From NCBI GenBank assembly GCA_001595385.3, contig LVEI03000001.1, positions 1 through 64,000 of the forward strand: a stretch of DNA of 64,000 bases, given 5' to 3'. Below the pieces are notes generated by a model. It ran no database searches. It was given only the letters and a program-made list of their open reading frames with translations, and had not been told where the DNA came from. The translations under genes were made by a program, and so were the position numbers. Of the stretch, positions 1 to 7,788 are shown piece after piece. How positions within the stretch are numbered: position 1 is the first letter of the stretch; every line of letters starts with the position of its first letter. The stretch comes from Deltaproteobacteria bacterium GWC2_55_46 (lineage in GTDB: Bacteria; Desulfobacterota; GWC2-55-46).

Positions 1-149
1 ATTGATCTTCCCCCGAAATTTCGGACACACAGTTAAGCTACTTTTGACTGCTCGAACGCAAGGGGCGAGCGGTATTGAAGTGTATAGTTTTTGTATAGTA
101 GAGATGTACAGTGACAGTATTCACCTGACAGTGCCGCCCCCTGGCGGGG
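1..149. other. Insertion-sequence scar, no gene
   Basis: No coding region is visible here. The stretch at 105-131, read on the minus strand, resembles the end of an IS481-family element and lies just past the stop of the transposase remnant at 150. Positions 10-28 carry a short palindromic motif around GAAATTTC that could be the end of a further element. This reading is from general resemblance only. Confidence 0.3.
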
Positions 150-370
150 TTACTGTTTAAGTGCTTTTTTGTTTTCCTTCACCTCCTCTTTTTTGGGTTT
201 GGGCAGGCCGTCGATGAAGGCCTTGTAAGGGACCCTGCCGTTCATGTTCCGGCCCTGATGAGTACGCTCGTTGTTGTAGTACTTGAGGTACTTGTCGAGA
301 TCGGCCTGCATCTCATCGACCGTATTGTACTACTTCTTCCTGCCCTGTATGCGGAAGTGCTCGTAAGCTT
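150..370 (-). pseudogene. IS481-family transposase, C-terminal remnant
   Basis: Read on the minus strand this encodes the C-terminal end of an IS481-type DDE transposase: an ADLDKYLKYYNNERTHQGR-like block, then GRVPYKAFIDGLPK and a lysine-rich tail ending in TAA at 150-152. An in-frame TAG at 330-332 interrupts it. The 5' part is missing because the IS3-family element starts at 371. It is a dead fragment showing that two insertion sequences accumulated here. Confidence 0.75.
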
Positions 371-433
371 CCCCTAAAAGTAGACATGTAATAAGTAGAG
401 CTTTCTGGCAAAATAAGGAGCCAGGAGGTTCGT

Positions 434-700
434 ATGAAGAAGTCTCGCTTTACCGAGTCTCAGATCGTTGCCGTGCTCAAGGAGGCGGAGTCCGGCGTTC
501 CCGTCCAGGAGGTCTGCCGCAAGCACGGCATCTCGGACGCCACGTACTACAACTGGAAGTCGAAGTACGGCGGCATGGAAGCATCCGATTTAAGACGCAT
601 GAAGGAGATGGAGCAGGAACTCCATCAGCTCAAGCGCATGTATGCCGACATGGCCCTTGAGAACCGCGCCTTGAAGGATCTGATCGAAAAAAAACTTTAA
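434..700 (+). CDS. IS3-family transposase OrfA (HTH subunit)
   Basis: This 88-residue protein starts with the typical KKSRFTESQIVAVLKEAE block of the HTH_Tnp_1 family. A helix-turn-helix (about residues 9-50) is followed by a leucine-zipper-like helix (about residues 55-85) used for multimerisation. It binds the element ends and forms the N-terminal part of the OrfAB transposase. An AGGAGG-like ribosome site precedes the ATG. The frame ends at 700, just after an A8 run at 687-694. A -1 slip there leads directly into the OrfB frame, so this product is probably made both alone and as part of the fusion. Confidence 0.92.
   Translation: MKKSRFTESQIVAVLKEAESGVPVQEVCRKHGISDATYYNWKSKYGGMEASDLRRMKEMEQELHQLKRMYADMALENRALKDLIEKKL
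687..694 (+). other. Programmed -1 frameshift site (A8) of the IS3 element
   Basis: Eight consecutive A residues lie two codons before the OrfA stop. OrfA is in frame 2 and OrfB in frame 1. Frame 1 is open across the run and reads KKTLRPPEKREAVTYLIAEH before the OrfB alternative start, which matches the usual IS3 junction. A -1 slip on this run gives OrfAB, the active transposase of this family. Confidence 0.8.
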
Positions 701-756
701 GGCCGCCTGAGAAACGTGAAGCTGTTACGTATCTGATTGCCGAGCACAGTTTATCG

Positions 757-1548
757 GTGCACAGTGGTTGCCGTTGCATCGGCCTGTCTCGGGCGGCCTA
801 TTACCGGACACCGGTTATCGCGTCTGAGCGCGACGCCGAGGTCATCACGGTTTTAAACGCCCTGATAGAGCGGCATCCGCGCTGGGGTTTCTGGAAGTGT
901 CGCAAAGCCCTAAGGCGCAAGGGCCATCCATGGAACCACAAGCGGGTATATCGCGTCTACTGCGCTCTCAGGCTGAACCAGAAGCGCAGAGCCAGGAGAA
1001 GGTTGCCAGAACGCGTCAAGCAACCCTTGCTTGTGCCGCAACAGCCGAATCAGGTCTGGTCAGCGGATTTCATGTGTGATACGCTTTATTCGGGCAACCG
1101 GTTCCGTACTTTTAACGTAATCGACGACTTCAACCGGGAATGCCTTGCCGTCGAGATAGACACATCGATTACCGGTAAGAGGCTCATCCGGGTATTTGAG
1201 CGGCTTAAATCCGAACGTGGCCTGCCGGAGACTTTGCGGGTCGACAACGGCCCCGAGTTCCTAAGCGGCGACTTCGTGGCATGGGCAGAGCAGGTCGGGA
1301 TGACGATACGGTACATACAGCCGGGCCAGCCCAACCAGAACGCCTATGTCGAAAGGTTCAACCGCACGTACCGTGAAGAGTTCCTTAGCCTGTACTTGTT
1401 TCGTAACCTCAGCGAGGTGCGCGAAGGCACCCATGACTGGAGGATCGGTTACAATGAGCGCCGTCCTCATGACGCCTTGGGAGATCTGACGCCGTGTGAG
1501 TATCGCCAAAACAACGCCGGAAACTCTACTTTAAAACTGTCTACCTAA
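757..1548 (+). CDS. IS3-family transposase OrfB (DDE catalytic domain)
   Basis: This is the rve/DDE integrase-core half of the transposase, 263 residues from a GTG. The triad is visible as WSADFMCD (first Asp), RVDNGPEF (second Asp) and NAYVERFNRTYREE (Glu). The HTH_21-like segment near residues 35-80 (WGFWKCRKALRRKG) precedes it. The frame is open upstream of the annotated start back through the A8 slip site, so the natural product is probably OrfAB from 434. It ends 5 bp before the right inverted repeat. No lesion is seen. Confidence 0.92.
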   Translation: MHSGCRCIGLSRAAYYRTPVIASERDAEVITVLNALIERHPRWGFWKCRKALRRKGHPWNHKRVYRVYCALRLNQKRRARRRLPERVKQPLLVPQQPNQVWSADFMCDTLYSGNRFRTFNVIDDFNRECLAVEIDTSITGKRLIRVFERLKSERGLPETLRVDNGPEFLSGDFVAWAEQVGMTIRYIQPGQPNQNAYVERFNRTYREEFLSLYLFRNLSEVREGTHDWRIGYNERRPHDALGDLTPCEYRQNNAGNSTLKLST

Positions 1549-1910
1549 TAGGGAAGCTTACGATCCAAGCTGTTTATCTCCTCTAGTAATAGCGCCTTTC
1601 CCTGCCGATGAGCCGCTACAACAAGCCCGTACTTGTCCACATCCGCGCCTGTGAATGCGCCTTTCATATGTCCGAACAATTCGCTTGTAAGCAGGGAGGG
1701 TGGAAGGTTAGCGCAATTTATCCTTTCAAGTTCTTTCTTGTAGCGTTCCTGATAGACCTGTGTGAAATAGCTCTTGCCGCTTCCCCTCGGCCCTTTTATA
1801 AGTATATGGTCCCTTGGACCTGCTATCTTCAGCAATTTCTTAAAGCGGTCTGTTTCGCGCTTTAGCCCTGGAAGCGGAAAAAAAGTCTGGGAGGTGTCTC
1901 TCGTCTGCAT
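1545..1910 (-). pseudogene. Sigma-54-activator-like AAA+ ATPase, truncated
   Basis: The 121-residue frame contains only the first half of a bacterial enhancer-binding-type AAA+ domain. It has Walker A GPRGSGKS, then INCANLPPSLLTSELFG and the sigma-54 contact loop GAFTGAD, and stops right after a Walker-B-like LLLEEIN. The rest of the ATPase domain and any DNA-binding domain are missing because the frame runs into the right end of the IS3 element at 1553. No N-terminal sensor domain precedes the ATPase. The sequence left of the IS is an unrelated transposase remnant, so the 3' half was lost by deletion or rearrangement and not merely interrupted. Confidence 0.8.
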
Positions 1911-2002
1911 CGTCTCAAGCTCCTTTTGTTTGAAAACCCAGCCAAGGCGCCAAGGTCGCGGTTTTTCTGTTTGTCAACCTATGCCGGGAAACTGTCTATC
2001 CC

Positions 2003-2281
2003 TCAAGCGGCCTTCAGCTGTTTGGCCTTTATTTTCTTCCGCTTTACCTCCCAAAGGTCAAACTGCATCTGCTGTGTGAGCCAGCTTTCCGATGCGGTGC
2101 CGAAGGTTATGGATAGTCTCACGGCCATTTCAGGGCTTATACCGGCGCGCCCGTTCACTATCTCGGAAAGGGTCTTACGGCTTACGCACAGGGCCTTCGC
2201 CGTCCCGGTTATGGAAAGCCCCAGGGGGTCAATGCAGAGCTTCTTTACAACCTCTCCGGGGTGAGGGAGATTGTGCATCAT
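2003..2281 (-). CDS. higA: HigA-family antitoxin (HTH)
   Basis: This 92-residue protein has the HigA/VapI pattern: an HPGEVVKKL start, an XRE helix-turn-helix over about residues 22-60 ([18 protein letters not shown]), and a [20 protein letters not shown] segment. The family binds its own operator and neutralises a HigB mRNA interferase. The expected higB lies directly upstream but is reduced to a short C-terminal piece, so this is an orphan antitoxin within the integrated element. The small basic tail is unusual. An ATG pair opens the frame after an AAGGAG-like ribosome site. Confidence 0.82.
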   Translation of the reverse strand: MMHNLPHPGEVVKKLCIDPLGLSITGTAKALCVSRKTLSEIVNGRAGISPEMAVRLSITFGTASESWLTQQMQFDLWEVKRKKIKAKQLKAA

Positions 2282-2296
2282 GGTCTTGTCTCCTTT

Positions 2297-2370
2297 CTAA
2301 TGGTAGTCCAGATAATCTACTTCTAAGGCGTCCTTGCCTTCAAACCTGCATATAACTCTCCATTACCGTC
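2297..2370 (-). pseudogene. HigB toxin remnant (C-terminus only)
   Basis: On the minus strand a short stretch reads RVICRFEGKDALEVDYLDYH and stops at 2297-2299. This matches the usual C-terminal ending of RelE/HigB toxins and sits immediately upstream of higA, the expected order. Upstream the frame is closed by a TAA and sequence in another frame continues, so the toxin is truncated and probably frameshifted. No intact toxin is present. Confidence 0.55.
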
Positions 2371-2425
2371 CAGGTATGGGCCTCAATCTCTTTTATCTCC
2401 TTCTTCGTGAGCCTTTTTTCGTGGC

Positions 2426-3646
2426 CTATCTCTCCATCCTTATGACTTTAGCCCTCTCCGGCTTATCGAGCCCCACTATCGACCTGAGCCGTCGCTCCCA
2501 TGCTTCAAGGGCCGACCGCTTTTCCTTGTCATAGCCATGCTGATTGTAGACTGCCGCCATCCCCTGTAAACTGTGCCCGATTACCTTCTCGGCCACTATG
2601 TCATCAATACCAAGCTCGGCAAGCCGTGTTCTCAAAGTTCTCCGGAGGTCGTGCGGGGTGAAGGCTTCTTTCAAGCCCATAGTTTCCAAATGCCGGACAA
2701 CGGCGCGGGATAGGGCCGCCCTGGAGACTGGCGATTTCTCTTTGTATGAGCTTCTGAAAACATAAGGGCAGTCGCTTGACAAAACTCTGGCAGCCTCTAT
2801 CGTCTCAAGGGCCATGGGGCAGAGCGGGACTTTGTGGGACTTGGGTTCTTTCTTCTTCCCTGTCTTCAACCGATCCGGTGGTATCGTCCAAACATCGCCC
2901 TCTATCTCATCCCATGCCATACCCGCAACCTCTCCCGGCCTCTGTCCGGTGAGTAAAATCATCCTCAAGGCCAATTTCGTTACTCGATATATATCTACCT
3001 TCTTATTGTTTACGTCCAGAACAGCCCATACCAGTTTGATTTCATCATCCGTTAGTACCCGGCTTCTGGATTCCTCTGAGGGCTTCCGTATGCCATTACA
3101 GGGACTATGCTCGATAACGCCGCGCTCGGCAGCGAAATTAAATAATCTACTGAGTACGCCGTGGACGTGGTTCCTGGTAGACATGGACCGCTGTTTAATT
3201 TCGTCCAAGAGGATGACGATATGACGGCGCTTAATATCCTTCACCTTGAGCCGCCCCCATACAGGGATAACGTCTTTCAGTATGAGCCGCCGCCTATCCG
3301 CGCCGGATTTCTGTTTGCTCAATTCCTCATTCCAAAATTCATCAAGCATTTCCTCGAAGGTAGGAGCGGCCTGTCTTGCGGCCTTTTCTATCTTCAGTTC
3401 CGAAGCGGGGTCAATTCCTTTTTTGACTTTCACCCTGGCTTCGCTTGCTTTTGACTGAGCTTCCGTAAGGCTCATTAAGGGATACTCTCCCAGGACCATC
3501 ATGGGGCGCTTGCCGCCGAAGCTATACAAAAATACCCATGTCTTTTTCCGCTCTCCTATTCGTACACCCAGGCCGCCCCTATCCCATTCTATCCGGCGTT
3601 CCCCGTCTACGGCTTTGAGGCGTTTTAGCTTCAGGTCGGTGAGCAT
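2426..3646 (-). CDS. int: Tyrosine recombinase, P4-type integrase
   Basis: At 406 residues this is full length for a P4-like integrase. An N-terminal arm-binding domain (residues 1-90, with the typical GGLGVRI and KTWVFLYSF motifs) is followed by a core-binding SAM-like domain (about 95-185) and the catalytic domain (about 190-390). The active-site set is present: Arg236 (TGQRPGE), Lys near 261, His332 and Arg335 (HDLRR), His358 (GHS) and Tyr367 (AVYNQHGY). It points away from the tRNA-Pro fragment at 3881-3911, which is the att junction, with repeats in between. It should integrate and excise the element. The 40 bp beyond its stop show more coding-like sequence in another frame, a hint of a decayed C-terminus or neighbour. 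Confidence 0.95.
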   Translation of the reverse strand: MLTDLKLKRLKAVDGERRIEWDRGGLGVRIGERKKTWVFLYSFGGKRPMMVLGEYPLMSLTEAQSKASEARVKVKKGIDPASELKIEKAARQAAPTFEEMLDEFWNEELSKQKSGADRRRLILKDVIPVWGRLKVKDIKRRHIVILLDEIKQRSMSTRNHVHGVLSRLFNFAAERGVIEHSPCNGIRKPSEESRSRVLTDDEIKLVWAVLDVNNKKVDIYRVTKLALRMILLTGQRPGEVAGMAWDEIEGDVWTIPPDRLKTGKKKEPKSHKVPLCPMALETIEAARVLSSDCPYVFRSSYKEKSPVSRAALSRAVVRHLETMGLKEAFTPHDLRRTLRTRLAELGIDDIVAEKVIGHSLQGMAAVYNQHGYDKEKRSALEAWERRLRSIVGLDKPERAKVIRMER

Positions 3647-3671
3647 TTTATCCCCCCTTTTTGAGCGTTAC

Positions 3672-3732
3672 TCCGACCACTTGCATTTCTCAAGGTAGGT
3701 AGTGGTCGGAAACTGGTCTACAACTGGTATAC
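3672..3732. repeat. Repeat cluster upstream of int, probable integrase-arm or operator sites
   Basis: TCCGACCAC (3672-3680) and GTGGTCGGA (3702-3710) form a 9-bp perfect inverted repeat. AACTGGTCTAC and AACTGGTATAC follow head to tail (3711-3721 and 3722-3732). The GTGGTCGGA word recurs at 3879-3887 where the tRNA fragment begins. Their place between int and the att core suits recombinase binding or int autoregulation. The function is inferred from position. Confidence 0.5.
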
Positions 3733-3879
3733 ACTTTAACACGAATAACAGCGTGTCCGGCTGAATAGCTCTGAATAGAATAATAGGCTTAACTAGGTGT
3801 TATGTCAAGGGTTTTATGGGGTGTGGTGAGGGAAGTTGAAAAGGCGTGAAAGTGCTAAACATTATTATGGGGTGCTAGT

Positions 3880-3911
<32 letters not shown>

Positions 3912-3920
3912 GTTAAATCA

Positions 3921-3952
3921 AGGGGTTACGGAGTTTCCGTAACCCCTTTTTT
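3921..3952 (+). terminator. Rho-independent terminator after the tRNA junction
   Basis: A 12-bp perfect stem (AGGGGTTACGGA/TCCGTAACCCCT) with a 3-nt loop is followed by six T residues. It would be the original terminator of the tRNA-Pro gene, now stranded next to the att junction. Confidence 0.88.
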
Positions 3953-4051
3953 CTTGGAAAAGACAGCTGTTATCCACGTTACATAACCGGACTGGCTGGA
4001 GTGAGTGATTAGGCTCCAGCCACATGAATTCAGACCCTCCTGAGAAATAGC

Positions 4052-4501
4052 ATGAAATTTCATAAGAATAGATGTATTGTAATATGTCTTTTTTTAACTG
4101 TAAGTTGTCTTTTAATAATGGGCAATACTGTTTTTGCGCAAGATGATAATGTTTTCATGAGCAGGGATTTGAACGGAGTCGAGAAGACAGAGAGTTTTTT
4201 TTTGCAGGGAAAAGGTTTATATACATGCTGATTTCAAAAATCTGAAAGAGCGGGAATATACGGTGTCCGTAGTCTGGATAAATACTATAGGTCAGCAGCA
4301 GGATTCTGCGACTCATGCATTCAAAGGTGAAAAGCACACTCGTGTCTGGTTCTGGCTTGAGCTTACTCCAGGCTTCGGTGGGAAATTGATGAAAGGCATG
4401 GACCCTTCCTTTGGGATGAAAGGCTTTGAAGGCATATGGAAGGTATGATATATCTTGATGAAAAAACAGTTGAAGAAAAATATTTTTTTGTAAGTTGTTG
4501 A
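4052..4501 (+). pseudogene. Decayed gene for a small secreted protein
   Basis: An ATG at 4052 opens a frame with a clear signal peptide (MKFHKNRCIVICLFLTVSC, then a hydrophobic stretch ending NTVFAQ-DD). It stops at about residue 59 just after a T9 run. The next frame continues with YTVSVVWINTIG and ends after GFEGIWKV. A third frame finishes with IYLDEKTVEEKYFFVSC and TGA at 4499-4501. Joined, the pieces make one protein of about 150 residues with a C-terminal beta-strand pattern (GxWKVxIYLDxKxVxEKYF) typical of small Ig-like accessory domains. Two frame changes mark it as a pseudogene. The flanking 3953-4051 and 4502-4569 show no gene. Confidence 0.65.
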
Positions 4502-4569
4502 CGCCAACAGTAAAAGACAATTCTTAGTTTGTGAGATTGTTATAGACGCGATGAGATGGTAGGTGCTCC

Positions 4570-6465
4570 GTGGATATTTCGGTTCAAGCAAAAAAGAATA
4601 TTTCTTGCAGTTTTTTGCACTTGGTAAAATTCATAGGGCTGATTGCGGTAGTTGTCCTATTTACCGGATGCTCTTCCGCCTTGCTGGCTCATGACGCAGA
4701 CAAGCTGGCATCCTCAGGCGAGTGGGACGAGGCCGCCCTCATGTATCGCGGTCTGTACCAGAAAGACCCGTCCAATCTCGCCTATAAGATCAAGTACAAC
4801 AGGGCAAAGTTCGAGGCTGCGCAGATACATCATAAAAGGGGTGAGGAGCACCTTGAGAAGGGCAATCATGATGCCGCTTTACTTGAGTTCCAGGCCGCGC
4901 TTCTCCTGGAGCCGTTGCTTGATAAGGCCCGCGCGTCGATGAACAAGGCCAAGCGCCTCATGGACTCCCTCTATTATAACGGCAAGGGGATCGAGGCGCT
5001 CACCAATGGCAAAGAACGCGAGGCAAAGGCAGCGTTCAGGAAGTCCCTTTCTCTAAACCCTGAAAACCAGGCAGCCTTAATAGAAATTGAAAAGCTAAAC
5101 AGCCAGCAGAAGCTCGTAATGGACGGTTTTGACCTGGACTTGAAGTCAACCGCGCCTATTACGCTTGAGTTCAGGGACGCCGGGGTAAAGAAGGCTTTTG
5201 AAGTGATATCGAAGCTCTCCGGCATGAATTTCATGTTCGACCCGGATGTGAGGGATGACCGGATTACGGTCTTTTTAAAAGACGCCACATTCCAGCAGGC
5301 GCTCGATCTCCTCCTTGTTACAGGCAAGTTCGGTAAAAAGGTCGCAAACGAGAATACCATTATAATCTACCCCGCGACCCCTCAGAAGATTGCTCAATAT
5401 GAGGAGTTGATGATCAAGGTATTCTACCTCTCAAACAGCGACGCAAAGAAGACCGTGAACCTATTGAGGACAATGATCAGGGCCAGGGATATGGTCGTCC
5501 ATGAAGAGCTCAACGCCATAATGGTAAGGGCAAGGCCTGATGTAATAGAGCTGGCCCAGAAGGTGCTAAATTCAATCGACTTGGCCGATTCAGAGGTCAT
5601 GCTGGAAGTGAGTATAATCGAGATAAACAGGACAAAGGCGTCCAAGCTCGGCATAGACCTCTCGCCTGATACAATAACCGCCAGCGTCCCGACTACAGGC
5701 GGCACGATCAGCCTCGGAGACCTCCGCACCCTTTCCAGCGGGGAACTGCTTATAAGCCTGCCGAGCGCAATTCTGAACATAAAAAAAGAGGACCTTGATG
5801 CAAACTTGTTAGCCAACCCCCGTATTAGGGTCAAGAACAACGGCAAGGCAAAGATACACATAGGCGACCGTGTGCCTATCATAACCACCACAGTGAACCA
5901 GGGCGTTTCAACCGAGAACATCCAATATCAGGATGTAGGTCTCAAGCTTTCCGTAGAGCCTACGGTAAGGCAGAACGATGAGATAGACATAAAGCTCGCC
6001 CTTGAGGTAAGCGCGCTCGGCACAAAGACGATTACTTCAACCGGCAGCGTTGCATACCAGATAGGAACGAGGAATACCGAGACTGTCTTGCGCCTCAAGG
6101 ACGGCGAGACGCAGGTCTTCGGCGGGCTTATAAGTGACGAAGAGAGAAAGACCACAGCAAGGATACCGATCATTGGAGAAGTGCCTTTACTTGGACGTTT
6201 TTTCTCCAACGTGGACGATAGCGCTATCAAGACCGAGGTGCTGCTTTCCATTACGCCGCATGTCATAAGGCAGATGGAGATCCCTGAAGAAGCGGTAAAG
6301 GGCTTCATGTCCGGAAGGGACGAGTTCCCGTCCGCAAGGCCTGTCCTTGAGGGTTATTCAGGCGAACAGACCGCGCTGCCAGGCCAGCCATATCAGCCAA
6401 GCCCGATGCAGATGCCTGAACAGTTTGCCCCGCCTCAGCCTCTTATGCCTCCTCCTCAACCATAA
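4570..6465 (+). CDS. Outer-membrane secretin (GspD/PilQ/MshL-like) with TPR N-terminus
   Basis: The 631-residue protein forms the outer-membrane channel of a type II secretion/type IV pilus-like machine. A signal peptide ends in a lipobox (LFTGC, Cys34). TPR-like helices cover about residues 45-175 (AALMYRGLYQKDPSN; EALTNGKEREAKAAFRKSL). Secretin N-domains follow from about residue 190 (LEFRDAGVKKAFEVISKLSG; VFYLSNSDAKKTVNLLR), then the secretin core with VPIITTT and VFGGLISDEERKTTARIPIIGEVPLLGRFF-type signatures, written here only in part. The tail of about 40 residues is rich in Pro, Gln and Met. The start is a GTG; a TTG further in would also keep the signal peptide. It is the first gene of an operon with pseudopilins, GspF, GspE and PilMNOP-like proteins. 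The TPR extension may replace a separate pilotin. Confidence 0.93.
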   Translation: MDISVQAKKNISCSFLHLVKFIGLIAVVVLFTGCSSALLAHDADKLASSGEWDEAALMYRGLYQKDPSNLAYKIKYNRAKFEAAQIHHKRGEEHLEKGNHDAALLEFQAALLLEPLLDKARASMNKAKRLMDSLYYNGKGIEALTNGKEREAKAAFRKSLSLNPENQAALIEIEKLNSQQKLVMDGFDLDLKSTAPITLEFRDAGVKKAFEVISKLSGMNFMFDPDVRDDRITVFLKDATFQQALDLLLVTGKFGKKVANENTIIIYPATPQKIAQYEELMIKVFYLSNSDAKKTVNLLRTMIRARDMVVHEELNAIMVRARPDVIELAQKVLNSIDLADSEVMLEVSIIEINRTKASKLGIDLSPDTITASVPTTGGTISLGDLRTLSSGELLISLPSAILNIKKEDLDANLLANPRIRVKNNGKAKIHIGDRVPIITTTVNQGVSTENIQYQDVGLKLSVEPTVRQNDEIDIKLALEVSALGTKTITSTGSVAYQIGTRNTETVLRLKDGETQVFGGLISDEERKTTARIPIIGEVPLLGRFFSNVDDSAIKTEVLLSITPHVIRQMEIPEEAVKGFMSGRDEFPSARPVLEGYSGEQTALPGQPYQPSPMQMPEQFAPPQPLMPPPQP

Positions 6466-6474
6466 GGCCGTTTT

Positions 6475-6948
6475 ATGGCACGGAATGGGTTCACCTATAT
6501 CGAGCTTGTAATAACGGTCGCCATAATAGCCATTCTCGCGGCAGTCATAATGCCTTTATCTCAGATCTCTTCAAAACGGGTAAAAGAGGCTGAATTAAGG
6601 CAGAGCCTCCGCATGATAAGGACAGCAATAGACGATTACAAGCGGGCCTGGGACGAAGGGAAGATTAAGAAGAGCGTTGGCGAGTCTGGTTATCCGCCGG
6701 ACTTGAATATACTTGTCGAAGGGATCGATGATGCCTCTTCAGCGCAATCGGGGCGGAAGATATTTCTACTCAGGCGTATTCCACGCGACCCTATTAGCAA
6801 GGTCAAGGACACCGCGCCTGAGGAGACGTGGGGCTTGAGAAGCTACCAGAGCCCGCCTGATGACCCGCAGGAAGGCGACGATGTATTTGATATATATTCA
6901 AAGAGCGAGGAGCAGGCGCTTGACGGCACATATTACAAAGACTGGTAA
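6475..6948 (+). CDS. Type II secretion/pilus pseudopilin, first of three
   Basis: This 157-residue prepilin-like protein has the cleavage motif ARNG-FTYIELVITVAIIAILAAV. The mature N-terminus keeps Glu5 and a 20-residue hydrophobic helix. The rest is an alpha/beta head (LRQSLRMIRTAIDDYKRAWDEGK; RRIPRDPISK). It should be processed by a prepilin peptidase, which is not encoded here, and assembled into a pseudopilus in the inner membrane. It starts 9 bp after the secretin stop and overlaps the next pseudopilin gene, so it is in one operon. It looks GspG-like, but the exact G/H/I/J class cannot be fixed by eye. Confidence 0.88.
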   Translation: MARNGFTYIELVITVAIIAILAAVIMPLSQISSKRVKEAELRQSLRMIRTAIDDYKRAWDEGKIKKSVGESGYPPDLNILVEGIDDASSAQSGRKIFLLRRIPRDPISKVKDTAPEETWGLRSYQSPPDDPQEGDDVFDIYSKSEEQALDGTYYKDW

Positions 6949-7306
6949 AGGCGGCTTCACTCTCATAGAAATGCTGATAGTGATGACGCTTATTGGCATA
7001 CTTGCTGGAATTGCCGTGCCGCTCTATCAGAACTCAGTGACAAAATCCAGAGAGGCGGTGCTGAAGGAAGATATATACCAGCTCAGGGAGGCCATAGACA
7101 AGCACTACGCGGATAATGGAGCTTACCCTGAAAGCCTCCGCGAACTCTCGAATAAAAAATATATCCGCTCAGTGCCAGTTGACCCGTTTACCAATTCGGA
7201 CGAGACCTGGATAGAGATACCTGTTGAAGGAGACCCCGGAGTATACGACGTAAAAAGCGGAAGCCGCCTTGTTGGCACCAATGGAGTCGCCTACAGTGAA
7301 TGGTAA
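6920..7306 (+). CDS. GspG-like pseudopilin, second of three
   Basis: The prepilin motif KGG-FTLIEMLIVMTLIGILAG keeps Glu5 and is followed by an LYQNSVTKSREAVLKEDIYQLREAIDKHY helix, quoted in part, and a YPESLRELSNKKYIRSVPVDPFT loop typical of GspG heads. I chose the TTG at 6920, giving an 11-residue leader up to the Gly before the cleavage point, because a GAGGAG ribosome site lies just upstream. An ATG at 6860 would give an unusually long leader within the previous gene. The 3' end overlaps the third pseudopilin gene, which suggests translational coupling. It is probably the main pseudopilus subunit. Confidence 0.87.
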   Translation: MTAHITKTGKGGFTLIEMLIVMTLIGILAGIAVPLYQNSVTKSREAVLKEDIYQLREAIDKHYADNGAYPESLRELSNKKYIRSVPVDPFTNSDETWIEIPVEGDPGVYDVKSGSRLVGTNGVAYSEW

Positions 7307-7766
7307 GGAGGGTTTCACATACCTTTCTGTTCTGTTCATGATAACAGTCATGGGCTTGGCTGCTGGCGCTGCCGGAAAGTATTGGAGCGTTGAGGCGCAG
7401 CGGGATAAGGAAGATGAGCTAATCTTCAGGGGCCGGGAGATAAGGGCGGCGATAGGGAGGTATTACTTCGAGAGCCCGGGAGCGAATTCATACCCCAGGA
7501 GTCTTGAGGACCTTGTTAAGGACCCGAGATACCCGGTGGCAAAGCGTTATTTGAGGAGGGTTTATCCCGACCCTATGACAGGCGAAGCGAGCTGGGAGAT
7601 CATAAAGGCGCCTGACGGGGGTATTATGGGTTTAAGGAGCGCAAGCGAAGCTGAACCCATAAAGAAAAAAGGGTTTCCGTTCGAGCTCAAAGGCTTCGAG
7701 GATAGACACTCTTATGGTGAATGGCTTTTCGTCTTTGTGCCGCAGGAAGTCATAAAGAAGAACTGA
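7281..7766 (+). CDS. Pseudopilin-like protein without Glu5, third of three
   Basis: The leader ends KEG and the mature part begins FTYLSVLFMITVMGLAAGAAG, so the residue at mature position 5 is Ser, not the usual Glu. The body contains RDKEDELIFRGREIRAAIGRYY and LEDLVKDPRYPVAKRYLRRVYPDP. Loss of Glu5 is known in GspK-type tip pseudopilins, so a tip or initiation role is possible, though the protein is much shorter than GspK (about 161 residues). I place the start at the ATG at 7281; a TTG at 7269 and a GTG at about 7296 are alternatives. It overlaps the preceding gene and precedes gspF by 22 bp. Confidence 0.82.
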   Translation: MESPTVNGKEGFTYLSVLFMITVMGLAAGAAGKYWSVEAQRDKEDELIFRGREIRAAIGRYYFESPGANSYPRSLEDLVKDPRYPVAKRYLRRVYPDPMTGEASWEIIKAPDGGIMGLRSASEAEPIKKKGFPFELKGFEDRHSYGEWLFVFVPQEVIKKN

Positions 7767-7788
7767 GTTTCGGAGAATATCAAGGGAA

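Larger units (their letters stand above)
371..1553 (+). mobile_element. IS3-family insertion sequence, about 1.18 kb
   Basis: Two overlapping-type reading frames (OrfA and OrfB) lie between imperfect terminal inverted repeats. The left end begins CCCCTAAAAGTAGACA and the right end, reverse-complemented, begins CCCTATTAGGTAGACA, so 11 of the first 16 positions match. Both ends are flanked by AAGCTT, and the similarity continues outward as TCGTAAGCTT on opposite strands, so the exact target duplication is ambiguous. The left neighbour is an IS481 transposase remnant and the right neighbour is a truncated AAA+ gene. The length and the OrfA/OrfB plan are typical of IS3; the end sequence suggests the IS407-like group. 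Both frames are intact, so the element may still be mobile. Confidence 0.9.
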
